From: Mucilaginibacter sp. JRF
GTDB taxonomy: Bacteria > Bacteroidota > Bacteroidia > Sphingobacteriales > Sphingobacteriaceae
Assembly (NCBI RefSeq): GCF_015223065.1
Contig: NZ_JADFBY010000005.1
Location: 124,001-188,000 of the forward strand
Direction: 5' to 3'
Length of the DNA stretch: 64,000 nt
Positions within the stretch are counted from its first letter, which is position 1; each line of letters opens with the position of its first letter. This document shows positions 1 through 7,866 of this stretch, piece after piece. The notes under the pieces were generated by a model. The model saw only the letters and a list, made by a program, of their open reading frames with translations. It was not told the origin of the DNA and made no database searches. Both the position numbers and the translations under genes were made by a program.

Positions 1-150
1 TTAACTAAAAAATCATCAAATGAACCAAAAATTAAAATTTGGGCCATTTTAACAATGTTGTTACCGAGTTTTTGGACGGGTAAATACGGGTGGTAACTGT
101 ATATAAAAACAGAAAGCCGCGCATGTTTTAACGGTCAGTACGGTAGCGGG

Positions 151-1071
151 TTAGCTACGTGTATCATTGCCGTTATAAATGCTCAAATAGCTTTCATAGC
201 GCGATGGTTCTATCTCACCTTCCTCCAATGCATCAAGCACTGCGCAACCCGGTTCATTTATGTGGCGGCAATTGTTGAACCTGCAATTGTGCATACGCTC
301 CCGCATTTCGGGGAAGAAGTGGCTTAGTTCCTGCTTTTCAATATCAATAATACCCAGCTCGCGTATGCCGGGCGTATCAATAATAAAACCGCCTTGCGGC
401 AGCTCGAACATTTCGGCAAAGGTGGTGGTGTGCATGCCTTTATCACTCCATTCTGATATCTGGTGCGTACGCAGATCCAGCTCGGGCAGCAAACGGTTTA
501 TCAGGCTTGATTTGCCAACGCCCGAATGCCCCGAAAATAGGGTGATATTGTCTTTCAACAAAGCCTGCACGGTATCAATATTGGTACCTTCAAGTGCCGA
601 AACTTCGTAGCAAAGGTAACCAATGTTTTCATAAATGGCTTTGTAGGCCTGTAGTATTTCAAGGCCCTCATCGCTAAAAAGGTCGAGCTTGTTAAATACC
701 AGTTTAGCGGGTATATCGTACGCCTCGGCAGTAACCAAAAAACGGTCAATAAACCCCAATGAGGTACGCGGCGATGCCAGGGTCACCACCAATATGGCCT
801 GATCCAAGTTAGCGGCAATAATTTGCGCTTGTTTTGACAGGTTGATGGATTTGCGGATAATGTAGTTTTTACGCGGATGCAGAGTGGTGATCACCGCGGT
901 GCCTTGCTCAGGCTCTATCTCAAAATCAACCAGATCGCCCACGGCAATAGGGTTGGTGGTGGTAATACCCTTTATCCGAAACTTGCCTTTTATACGGCAA
1001 TCGTAACGTTGCCCGTCGGGCGTTTGGGTCTGGTACCAGCTCCCGGTTGATTTTGTAATTACTCCCTGCAT
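151..1071 (-). CDS. rsgA: Ribosome small subunit-dependent GTPase A
   Basis: Circularly permuted GTPase that acts in late maturation of the 30S ribosomal subunit. An N-terminal OB-fold (about residues 1-65) is followed by the GTPase motifs in the permuted order of this family: G4 NKLD at 127-130, P-loop GHSGVGKSS at 181-189 and G3 DTPG at 232-235. The C-terminal zinc site is C263, C268, H270 and C276. At 306 residues it has the usual family length and all motifs are intact. It is a single gene divergent from the nitrilase-family gene at 1170. The ATG start leaves the OB-fold complete. The identification rests on the permuted motif order plus the zinc site and is secure. Confidence 0.96.
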   Translation of the reverse strand: MQGVITKSTGSWYQTQTPDGQRYDCRIKGKFRIKGITTTNPIAVGDLVDFEIEPEQGTAVITTLHPRKNYIIRKSINLSKQAQIIAANLDQAILVVTLASPRTSLGFIDRFLVTAEAYDIPAKLVFNKLDLFSDEGLEILQAYKAIYENIGYLCYEVSALEGTNIDTVQALLKDNITLFSGHSGVGKSSLINRLLPELDLRTHQISEWSDKGMHTTTFAEMFELPQGGFIIDTPGIRELGIIDIEKQELSHFFPEMRERMHNCRFNNCRHINEPGCAVLDALEEGEIEPSRYESYLSIYNGNDTRS

Positions 1072-1169
1072 TATCGCTGTAAAGTTAGGTATTTGTATTT
1101 GCCTGCTATAAAAATTGTATCAGTTGGCAAAAATGGCTAACTTTAAGAGCTTTAAAACTAAAGCAAAAC

Positions 1170-1973
1170 ATGAAGATCGCCTTAGCCTCGCCGCCCTTTC
1201 CGGGCAGTATTGATCAAGCCCTTTCAAATCTCGAACAACTTACTGAACAAGCCGCCGCGCAGCAGGCCGTTATCATCTGTTACCCTGAAACCTATATTCC
1301 GGGTTACCCTATGCCGGGCTTCGCCCCCGAGCAAGGCTCGCCCGAAAAGATGGAAGCCGCTTTGAAGAAAGTTTGCGAGGTTGCAGCCAAATACAGCATA
1401 GCCATTATTGCACCCATGGATAGGTACACGCCTGATGGTATATATAATGTGGCCTACGTAATATCGGCACAGGGCGAGGTGCTGGGCTATCAAACCAAAA
1501 ATCAGCTCGATCCATCTGAGGATGAGATATGGGTTGCCGGTACCGAACGCACGTTGTTTGAAGTGAACGGGTTAAAGTTCGGTATCACTATTTGCCACGA
1601 GGGTTTCCGTTACCCCGAGTCGGTACGCTGGGCGGCACGCAATGGGGCGCATGTAGTTTTTCACCCGCATTTTGGCGGCAGCGAAACCACGGGCACAACA
1701 CCAACCGAATGGGGCAGCATAAGCAGCCCTTACTACGAAAAAGCCATGATGATGCGCGCTTTAGAGAACACCATTTACTTTGCCAGTGTTAACAACGCTA
1801 CCCGTTATCCTGATTCGGCATCGTCAGTAATTGCGCCTGATGGTACTTGTTTGGCGCATCAGCAATATGGCATTCCGGGGGTGATGGTAGTTGATATCGA
1901 CCCGGCACAGGCTACAGGTTACCTTGCAAAAAGATTTAAGCCAGCACTTTATGCTGACGAATATTCAAAATAA
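1170..1973 (+). CDS. Carbon-nitrogen hydrolase (nitrilase superfamily)
   Basis: Cytoplasmic hydrolase of non-peptide C-N bonds, of the nitrilase/amidase/carbamoylase superfamily. The Glu-Lys-Cys triad is visible: E40 in YPETYIPGYP, K110 in QTKNQL, and nucleophile C142 in GITICHEGFRYPE. The 267-residue length fits a single-domain member without fusion. There is no signal peptide. The substrate cannot be read from sequence; omega-amidase, carbamoyl-putrescine amidase and aliphatic amidase types are all possible. The gene ends about 75 bases before the thr leader peptide, but a probable promoter lies in between, so it is probably not co-transcribed with the threonine genes. Confidence 0.88.
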   Translation: MKIALASPPFPGSIDQALSNLEQLTEQAAAQQAVIICYPETYIPGYPMPGFAPEQGSPEKMEAALKKVCEVAAKYSIAIIAPMDRYTPDGIYNVAYVISAQGEVLGYQTKNQLDPSEDEIWVAGTERTLFEVNGLKFGITICHEGFRYPESVRWAARNGAHVVFHPHFGGSETTGTTPTEWGSISSPYYEKAMMMRALENTIYFASVNNATRYPDSASSVIAPDGTCLAHQQYGIPGVMVVDIDPAQATGYLAKRFKPALYADEYSK

Positions 1974-1987
1974 AATAGCTGTTGTGC

Positions 1988-2018
1988 TTGCTATTTTAAA
2001 ATATTACTACTTTATTTG
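1988..2018 (+). promoter_or_regulatory. Probable promoter of the thr operon
   Basis: A TTG at 1988-1990 lies 20 bases before TTTATTTG at 2011-2018. The latter matches the Bacteroidota -7 consensus TAnnTTTG at five of its six fixed positions. Transcription would begin near 2023-2026, shortly before the leader-peptide ATG at 2047. That is the geometry expected for an attenuator. No experiment supports the exact start. Confidence 0.45.
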
Positions 2019-2046
2019 CCATGACCTTAGTGCGATAAGAAATTAT

Positions 2047-2112
2047 ATGTATAACAGCAACACCATTATTATTACCATTATTACCACCGGCATAGATATC
2101 GGAGGAAAGTAA
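2047..2112 (+). CDS. thrL: thr operon leader peptide (Thr/Ile-rich)
   Basis: A 21-residue open frame immediately upstream of thrA. It begins MYNSN and continues with nine consecutive Thr or Ile codons (TIIITIITT, residues 6-14); in total there are 4 Thr and 7 Ile. Threonine and isoleucine are the end products that would be sensed by a thrABC operon, and the E. coli thr leader has the same kind of composition. The final codons (ATC GGA GGA AAG TAA) overlap the antiterminator arm at 2099-2107, so a ribosome at the stop codon would mask it. The frame stays open upstream into the nitrilase gene, but ATG 2047 is the natural start. It is a regulatory peptide rather than a functional protein. Confidence 0.85.
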   Translation: MYNSNTIIITIITTGIDIGGK

Positions 2113-2186
2113 TCGTATGGTGTAAAATAAGATAAAACAAACCAACTGACCGCCTTCCTCCGACAAAGAGGAAGGCGGTTTTTTTT
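2099..2186 (+). promoter_or_regulatory. Transcription attenuator of the thr operon
   Basis: Two mutually exclusive helices can be drawn. Antiterminator: 2099-2107 (TCGGAGGAA) pairs without mismatch with 2155-2163 (TTCCTCCGA), 9 bp. Terminator: 2150-2160 (CCGCCTTCCTC) pairs perfectly with 2168-2178, 11 bp with a 7-base loop, followed by eight T at 2179-2186. The segment 2155-2160 belongs to both, so only one helix can form. A ribosome stalled on the Thr/Ile codons leaves the antiterminator arm free and allows read-through into thrA. A ribosome at the leader stop codon (2110-2112) covers the arm and allows termination. This is ribosome-mediated attenuation inferred from sequence. Confidence 0.88.
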
Positions 2187-2202
2187 AATAGCTATACCAA
2201 CC

Positions 2203-4653
2203 ATGAAAGTCTTAAAATTCGGAGGTACCTCCGTTGGTTCAGTAAGCAGCATAACAACCCTGCTGCAAATAGTAAAAAATGAGGTTGAGCAGGGCGAACG
2301 TCCGGTTGTGGTGCTTTCGGCCATGAGCGGGGTTACCAACCTGCTGATCAATATGGCCGAGGAGGCAGCTAAGGGCAACGAGTTTACCGCGCAGCTTGCC
2401 GAATTGGAGCGTCGCCACTTTGATGTGGTAAAAAGCCTGCTGGATATTCAAAACCAGAACCCGGCCTTTACCCGCTTAAAAATTCACTTTAACCAGTTGG
2501 AGGAATTGTTGCAAGGTGTACTTACCCTGCGTGAGCTTACCGCCAAAACCCGCGACCTGATTGTTAGCTATGGCGAGCGATGCTCAACATTGATGATCAG
2601 TAAGATAGCGGCGCAGCACTTTGGCAATGCCTTTTTTGTTGATGCATCCGAAGTATTAAAAACAGACAGCGCCTTCGGCAATGCCAAGGTTGATACCGCG
2701 CTGAGCGAATTGCTTATCCGCGATCTGTATGCCTCAAATAGTGATAAGGTGTTATTTGTTACCGGCTTTATTGCCAGTAATGATGCCGGACAGATAACCA
2801 CGCTTGGCCGTGGTGGCAGCGATTATACCGCGGCTATCTTCGGCGCGGCACTCAACGCTCAGGAAATACAGATATGGACCGACGTGAACGGCATGATGAC
2901 CGCCGACCCGCGCATGGTGAAAAAAGCCTTCCCGCTAAGTGAGTTGACTTATACCGAGGCCATGGAGCTATCCTACTTCGGCGCTAAGGTGATCTACCCG
3001 CCAACCATGATCCCGGCTTTCCTTAAAAAGATCCCTATCGTTATAAAAAATACTTTCGAGCCTGAATTCGCAGGTACCGTAATTCAGCACGAAAGCAAGG
3101 CATCAAACCAGCCTATAAAGGGTATATCATCCATCAATAATATCAGCATACTCAATTTAATGGGTAGCGGTATGGTGGGTAAGTCGGGCTTTAGCGGGCG
3201 TTTGTTCTCGTTGCTGGCCCGCGAGCAGATCAACGTGATCCTGATCACCCAGTCATCATCTGAGCATAGCATCACCTTTGCCATACAGCCCGGCGATGCC
3301 AAACGTGCCAAAGCCATTATTGAACAGGAGTTTGAGTTGGAGATATTAGCCAATAAACTGGAACCCATCACGGTGGAAGAAAACCTGGCCATTTTAGCCG
3401 TGGTTGGCGAGAACATGAAACAAACGCCGGGTGTATCAGGCAAGTTGTTCCATGCGTTGGGGCGTAACGGGGTTAACGTAAGGGCTATTGCTCAAGGCTC
3501 ATCAGAGTATAATATCTCGGTTATCATCAGCGAGTTCGATCTGGCCAAGGCGTTGAATGCCGTGCACGATGCTTTCTTTATCGATCTGTATAAAACCCTG
3601 CATGCCTTTTGTTTGGGTACAGGCAACATCGGTAAAACGCTGTTCACGCAGCTTAACGCCCATGCCGGTTTTCTGCGCAGCGAAAATGGCATACAGGTAA
3701 AGGTGGTAGGCATAAGCAATACCCGCAAAATGATGTTCGATGCCGATGGTATAGAGTTGGATAACTGGCAGGCATCGCTTGATGAAAGTAATGACCAGGC
3801 CGATCTGCGCCTGTTTATAGATACCATGAAAAGCATGAACCTGCCTAATTGTGTGTTTATTGATAATACGGCAAGCCCGGTTCCGGTTGAATTTTATGAG
3901 GAGGTGCTGAACTCGTCAATATCAGTAGTAACCTGTAATAAAATAGGTAACTCGGGCACTTATAGCCGATACAAAGCCTTTAAGGATGCGGCGCGTACAC
4001 ATGGTGTCGACTTTTTCTATGAAACCAACGTGGGCGCAGGCCTGCCGATGATCCGTACACTGAAAGACCTGATGAACAGCGGCGACCGTGTTCAGCGTAT
4101 CGAGGCTATACTGTCGGGTACTATATCCTTCATCTTTAACCAGTTTAAGGGCGATGCTAATTTTCACGACGTGGTACAACTGGCGCAGGAGAAAGGTTAT
4201 ACCGAACCCGATCCTCGCGACGATCTGCGCGGCACCGACTTTATGCGTAAGATACTGATACTGGCACGCGATGCCGGCCATACTTTAGAAGCTACCGATG
4301 TAGAGATAGAAAGCATACTGCCGCAAGCCTGCCTTGATGCCGCTACGGTTGAAGATTTCTACGCTGCCCTAAAAGCCGAAGATGCTTACTTCACCAACCT
4401 TAAACAACAAGCTGAGGATGGGGGTAAAGTACTACGCTACATAGGCAAACTGGAAAATGGCAAGGCATCCATCACCCTGCAAATGGTTGATGAAAACCAT
4501 CCGTTCTATATGCTATCGGGCAGTGATAACATTATATCATTCACTACCGATAGGTATAAGGAGCGCCCGCTGGTGGTAAAAGGCCCCGGCGCAGGTGCCG
4601 AGGTAACCGCCGCAGGTGTATTTGCTGATTTGATAAATGTGGGCGCAAATTAG
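2203..4653 (+). CDS. thrA: Bifunctional aspartokinase / homoserine dehydrogenase
   Basis: Catalyses the first and third steps from aspartate to threonine: phosphorylation of aspartate, and NAD(P)H-dependent reduction of aspartate semialdehyde to homoserine. The N-terminal kinase domain opens with KFGGTSVG. Tandem ACT-type regulatory repeats occupy roughly residues 300-455. The homoserine dehydrogenase half begins near residue 465 with the nucleotide-binding GTGNIGKTL. At 816 residues it matches the fused ThrA/MetL type (about 820), and both halves appear complete. It starts 17 bases after the attenuator T-run and is followed by thrB and thrC. Control by the leader is expected, plus probable feedback by threonine through the ACT domains (family knowledge). 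Confidence 0.96.
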   Translation: MKVLKFGGTSVGSVSSITTLLQIVKNEVEQGERPVVVLSAMSGVTNLLINMAEEAAKGNEFTAQLAELERRHFDVVKSLLDIQNQNPAFTRLKIHFNQLEELLQGVLTLRELTAKTRDLIVSYGERCSTLMISKIAAQHFGNAFFVDASEVLKTDSAFGNAKVDTALSELLIRDLYASNSDKVLFVTGFIASNDAGQITTLGRGGSDYTAAIFGAALNAQEIQIWTDVNGMMTADPRMVKKAFPLSELTYTEAMELSYFGAKVIYPPTMIPAFLKKIPIVIKNTFEPEFAGTVIQHESKASNQPIKGISSINNISILNLMGSGMVGKSGFSGRLFSLLAREQINVILITQSSSEHSITFAIQPGDAKRAKAIIEQEFELEILANKLEPITVEENLAILAVVGENMKQTPGVSGKLFHALGRNGVNVRAIAQGSSEYNISVIISEFDLAKALNAVHDAFFIDLYKTLHAFCLGTGNIGKTLFTQLNAHAGFLRSENGIQVKVVGISNTRKMMFDADGIELDNWQASLDESNDQADLRLFIDTMKSMNLPNCVFIDNTASPVPVEFYEEVLNSSISVVTCNKIGNSGTYSRYKAFKDAARTHGVDFFYETNVGAGLPMIRTLKDLMNSGDRVQRIEAILSGTISFIFNQFKGDANFHDVVQLAQEKGYTEPDPRDDLRGTDFMRKILILARDAGHTLEATDVEIESILPQACLDAATVEDFYAALKAEDAYFTNLKQQAEDGGKVLRYIGKLENGKASITLQMVDENHPFYMLSGSDNIISFTTDRYKERPLVVKGPGAGAEVTAAGVFADLINVGAN

Positions 4654-4658
4654 AACAC

Positions 4659-4685
4659 CGCCCCCTAACCCCCTAAAGGGGGAAC
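4659..4685 (+). repeat. C/G-rich palindromic repeat, thrA-thrB spacer copy
   Basis: Contains CCCCCTAACCCCCTAAAGGG and two more G. The inner CCCCCTAAAGGGGG is itself a near-palindrome. An inverted copy lies inside the start of thrB (4747-4770), matching 19 of 22 bases in reverse complement. Related C/G-rich palindromes lie at 8548-8580 and 54235-54263, so this is a dispersed intergenic repeat family. Confidence 0.75.
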
Positions 4686-4704
4686 TTAAAATATAACTAC
4701 GATC

Positions 4705-5709
4705 ATGAGTAACGAATTACAGGATATAAATACAAACAGTGCTTTCACCCCCTTTAGGGGGACGGGGGGCATAGTTGATAATGCAGTGCACGTTTTTGCC
4801 CCGGCAACTGTGGCCAACGTGGTCTGCGGGTTTGATGTGCTGGGCTTTGCCGTTAACGAGCCTGGCGATGAGGTGATTATGCGGGTAACTGATAAACCCG
4901 GCATCACCATCAGCAAAATTACGGGTGATGATGGTCGCCTGCCGCTTGACCCTGCTAAGAATACCGTGAGTGTAAGCGTGCAGCATTACCTGAACAGCAT
5001 CGGCCGTGCCGATATTGGGTTGGATATTGAGTTGCATAAAAAGATGCCTATCGGTAGTGGCTTGGGTTCAAGCTCGGCCAGTACTGTGGCGGGTTTGTAC
5101 GCCATTAAAACCCTGATGGGCGATGATCGCGACCCGATAAACCTGCTGCCCTTTGCCATGAAAGGGGAGGAGATGGCCTGCGGGCACGGCCATGCCGATA
5201 ATGTTGCGCCTGCCCTGTTAGGTGGTTTTGTGCTGATACGCAGTTACGAGCCCCTTGACGTGGTGCGCCTGCCGCATCCAAAAGATCTGTGGTGTGCCGT
5301 GGTGTTCCCGGATGTTGATGTGCCTACCCGCGAGGCCCGCCAGATAATCCGCAACAAAATAGCCATGAAGGATGCTGTAACCCAATGGGGTAACATTGCC
5401 GGTTTGGTAAGCGGTTTGTTTATGCAGGATATTGACCTGATCGGTCGTAGTATGCAGGATGTATTGGTTGAGCCGGTACGCTCTATGCTGATACCTGATT
5501 TTTATAAGATGCGCGAAATTGCCATGAGCAACGGCGCGGTAAGTTTTGGCATATCAGGCTCAGGCCCATCAGTATTCGCCTTTACCCGCGACGAGCAAAC
5601 CGCCCGCGACATCACCCAAAAACTACAGCAACATTTAACAGCATTAAAGATAGGCTCAAACACGTACGTATCAACCATAAATGATGCCGGGCCGAGGGTA
5701 ATAGGATAA
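4705..5709 (+). CDS. thrB: Homoserine kinase
   Basis: GHMP-superfamily kinase that phosphorylates homoserine with ATP. The conserved N-terminal strand HVFAPATVANVVCGFDVLGFA (residues 29-49) and the ATP-binding loop PIGSGLGSSSAS (115-126) are intact. The C-terminal GISGSGPSVFAF matches motif 3. The first about 27 residues are an extra extension; residues 15-22 (TPFRGTGG) are encoded by a C/G-rich palindromic repeat. Family members usually start almost directly at the VFAPATVAN strand, so either the repeat has been taken into the reading frame or translation really begins at GTG 4786. I kept ATG 4705 because it is the only ATG in frame before the core. It lies between thrA and thrC. Confidence 0.94.
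   Translation: MSNELQDINTNSAFTPFRGTGGIVDNAVHVFAPATVANVVCGFDVLGFAVNEPGDEVIMRVTDKPGITISKITGDDGRLPLDPAKNTVSVSVQHYLNSIGRADIGLDIELHKKMPIGSGLGSSSASTVAGLYAIKTLMGDDRDPINLLPFAMKGEEMACGHGHADNVAPALLGGFVLIRSYEPLDVVRLPHPKDLWCAVVFPDVDVPTREARQIIRNKIAMKDAVTQWGNIAGLVSGLFMQDIDLIGRSMQDVLVEPVRSMLIPDFYKMREIAMSNGAVSFGISGSGPSVFAFTRDEQTARDITQKLQQHLTALKIGSNTYVSTINDAGPRVIG
4747..4770 (+). repeat. C/G-rich palindromic repeat inside the thrB 5' coding region
   Basis: ACCCCCTTTAGGGGGACGGG plus GGGC, an inverted copy of the repeat at 4659-4685. Both copies read as one long potential stem with the thrB ATG (4705) in the loop. It encodes residues 15-22 of the annotated ThrB, outside the conserved fold. Confidence 0.75.
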
Positions 5710-5712
5710 AGG

Positions 5713-5817
5713 ATTTCGAAATTCGGATTTTCAATTTCGAATTTGATCCCATCCGTTAAGTAAACAATTGAACAGCAAATAAAATAAATTCGAAATTGAA
5801 AATTCGAATTTCGAAAT
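5713..5817 (+). repeat. 32-bp inverted repeat between thrB and thrC
   Basis: Arm 5713-5744 and arm 5786-5817 are reverse complements with one difference that would still pair as G-U in RNA; the loop is 41 bases. The arms are built from the unit AATTCGAAAT-like sequence repeated within each arm. There is no T-run after it, and thrC starts 8 bases downstream. This is more consistent with a processing or stabilising hairpin, or a mobile palindromic element, than with an intrinsic terminator. Confidence 0.8.
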
Positions 5818-5825
5818 AAGAGGTC

Positions 5826-7130
5826 ATGGAACTATACAGCACTAACAATACATCATCAAGAGTATCATTTAAAGAGGCGGTTTTTAACAGCATGCCGCAG
5901 GATAAGGGTTTATATATGCCGGTAGCTATTCCGCGTTTGAGCGATGAATTCATCGGCAAACTGGGCGAATTGACCCTGCCGGAGATCGCTTTCGGCGTAG
6001 CCAAAAATATATTGGGCGATACCATCCCAGAGGCTGATCTGAAAGCACTTATCGAGGATGCCATCAACTTTGAAGCTCCGGTGGTGGAGTTGGAGGATGA
6101 TGTATATGTGCTGGAGCTGTTCCACGGTCCGTCGCTGGCTTTTAAGGATTTTGGCGCGCGCTTTATGAGCCGTGTAATGAGTTACTTTTTAGAAGCGGGC
6201 GAGAAGCAGTTAGATGTATTGGTAGCCACTTCGGGCGATACCGGTGGTGCCGTGGCATTGGGTTTTTTAGGTGTACCGAATACCCGTGTAACCATTCTTT
6301 ACCCTAAAGGCAAAGTAAGCGGCGTGCAGGAGCAGCAGTTAACCACCAACGGCCAAAACATCCGCGCGTTAGAGGTTGACGGTACTTTTGATGATTGCCA
6401 GGCCCTGGTTAAGCAAGCCTTTACCGATACTGAACTGAACAAAACCTACCGCCTTACATCAGCCAACTCTATCAACATAGCCAGGCTGATACCGCAAACG
6501 TTCTACTACTTTAACGCCTATGCGCAGTTGCTGCGTAAAGGTAAAAGCAAGGTAGCCTTTGCGGTGCCCAGCGGTAACTTTGGCAACATAGGCGCTGGTT
6601 TATTAGCCTGGAAAATGGGCTTGCCGGTTGAGCAATTTATTGCCGCTACAAATGCTAATGATACTGTTCCGGCGTTTTTAAAGACCGGCTTTTATGAACC
6701 AAAGCCATCGGTGCAAACCATATCGAACGCTATGGATGTGGGCAACCCAAGTAACTGGGTGCGTATTGCCGATCTGTTCAAGGGCGACGAAGCTGCCCTG
6801 AAGCAACTTATTACAGGCTATAGCTATAACGATGAGCAAACCGTTGAGGCTATTGAAAAGGTATTTGCCGATCACGAATATGTGGTTTGTCCGCATACGG
6901 CCATAGCCTGGAAAGCATTGAAGGAGTGGCAGGCAGATCATACAGAAGTAGCCGGTGTTTTCCTTTCAACCGCTCATCCATGCAAGTTTCCGGATGTTAT
7001 ACCGGCCGGGGTAGCTAATAACATTTCGGTGCCCGAATCCGTTAAACAGCTTGATGGCAAAGAGAAACAGGCGGTACAAATGCCTGCCGATTTTCAAAGC
7101 TTTAAAACATACCTGTTAAACAACGTTTAA
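5826..7130 (+). CDS. thrC: Threonine synthase
   Basis: PLP-dependent conversion of O-phosphohomoserine to threonine, the last step of the pathway. The PLP lysine is K107 in HGPSLAFKDFGARF. The phosphate-binding region follows as ATSGDTGGAVALGF, and the C-terminal half carries STAHPCKFPDVI. At 434 residues it is of the longer E. coli/yeast-like ThrC type. It lies 116 bases after thrB, across a large hairpin, so its expression may differ from that of thrB. Its stop codon shares one base with the start of the following lipoprotein gene. Confidence 0.96.
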   Translation: MELYSTNNTSSRVSFKEAVFNSMPQDKGLYMPVAIPRLSDEFIGKLGELTLPEIAFGVAKNILGDTIPEADLKALIEDAINFEAPVVELEDDVYVLELFHGPSLAFKDFGARFMSRVMSYFLEAGEKQLDVLVATSGDTGGAVALGFLGVPNTRVTILYPKGKVSGVQEQQLTTNGQNIRALEVDGTFDDCQALVKQAFTDTELNKTYRLTSANSINIARLIPQTFYYFNAYAQLLRKGKSKVAFAVPSGNFGNIGAGLLAWKMGLPVEQFIAATNANDTVPAFLKTGFYEPKPSVQTISNAMDVGNPSNWVRIADLFKGDEAALKQLITGYSYNDEQTVEAIEKVFADHEYVVCPHTAIAWKALKEWQADHTEVAGVFLSTAHPCKFPDVIPAGVANNISVPESVKQLDGKEKQAVQMPADFQSFKTYLLNNV

Positions 7131-7477
7131 TGAAGATACTCCGCTGCATTATCATACTTATGGTTTCGCTTATGGTATTTGGCTGTAAGCAAAATTTCGA
7201 CAAAAAGTTATGGAGTAAAAAAAACGATTGGGATTACCCACATCGTAATAAAATGCTGAAGGATCTGCTCAAAAACCATGGGCTGAAAGGTAAGCCGCTC
7301 AGCGAGGTTACCGATATGCTTGGCGAACCGGATGATACCGACGGCAAGCATATCTACTACGATATTGTGATGAAGTACGGCGCCGATATCGATCCTATTT
7401 ATTCCAAGGAGCTTGAAATAGCTTTCGGTGCCGATTCGGTTGTTACGGCTGTTAAAGTGCAGGAGCACAAAAATTGA
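7130..7477 (+). CDS. Small lipoprotein, BamE/SmpA-like pattern
   Basis: 115 residues with a lipoprotein signal ending at C19 (MVFGCK). The mature part contains a conserved-looking block, LKGKPLSEVTDMLGEPD followed by HIYYDI. That spacing resembles small SmpA/BamE or BLIP-like folds, but I cannot confirm the fold. Start and stop are fused to thrC by a one-base overlap (TAATG), so it is translated from the thr transcript. It is a paralogue of the next gene. Function is unknown; linkage to threonine synthesis may be positional only. Confidence 0.78.
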   Translation: MKILRCIIILMVSLMVFGCKQNFDKKLWSKKNDWDYPHRNKMLKDLLKNHGLKGKPLSEVTDMLGEPDDTDGKHIYYDIVMKYGADIDPIYSKELEIAFGADSVVTAVKVQEHKN

Positions 7478-7478
7478 G

Positions 7479-7486
7479 TATCTTTG
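7479..7486 (+). promoter_or_regulatory. -7 promoter element before the second lipoprotein
   Basis: TATCTTTG is an exact match to the Bacteroidota -7 consensus TAnnTTTG, 17 bases before the ATG at 7504. It overlaps the stop of the preceding gene by nothing and sits just after it. I see no convincing -33 TTG at the expected distance, so its strength is uncertain. Confidence 0.45.
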
Positions 7487-7503
7487 CGCTATAATTATCA
7501 GCC

Positions 7504-7866
7504 ATGTTAAATAAGGCCTTTACTGTTGTTTTATCTCTTACCGTAATACTTTTATCAGCCTGTAATAGCGATCAGCCATTTAACCGCAAATTGTGGAAAG
7601 ATGCCGACGGCCTCGACTTTAAGTATCGTGCCAACATGGTTAATGATCTGCTGCAAAACCATAACATTAAAGGGCTAAAATTTTACCAGGTTACCGATAC
7701 CCTCGGCTGGCCCCAGGGTAAAAAGGACGACTATATTTACTACGACATTGTAGTAAAATACGATGGCTACCCGCCAAGCTACGTAAAGCGCCTTTATGTT
7801 TACTTTAAAGATTCTGTTGCCGTAAATACCAAGATATACGAGCATTCGGAGAAGAAAAAGAAGTAG
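7504..7866 (+). CDS. Small lipoprotein, paralogue of the preceding gene
   Basis: 120 residues; signal peptide with lipobox cysteine C20 (LLSAC). It aligns along its length with the upstream neighbour: FNRKLWKDADGLDFKYRANM against FDKKLWSKKNDWDYPHRNKM, then a shared L(K/L)xNHxxKG block, VTDxLGxP and YIYYDIVVKY. This is a tandem duplication with substantial divergence. The C-terminus is Lys-rich (SEKKKK). An exact -7 box 17 bases upstream suggests it can be transcribed independently. The role is unknown; a periplasmic, lipid-anchored protein is inferred. Confidence 0.78.
   Translation: MLNKAFTVVLSLTVILLSACNSDQPFNRKLWKDADGLDFKYRANMVNDLLQNHNIKGLKFYQVTDTLGWPQGKKDDYIYYDIVVKYDGYPPSYVKRLYVYFKDSVAVNTKIYEHSEKKKK

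Noticed and set aside
1891..2112. A 73-residue frame ending in the Thr/Ile-rich segment
   Set aside because: Its upstream part overlaps the nitrilase gene and has no conserved pattern. The short leader from ATG 2047 explains the conserved features better.
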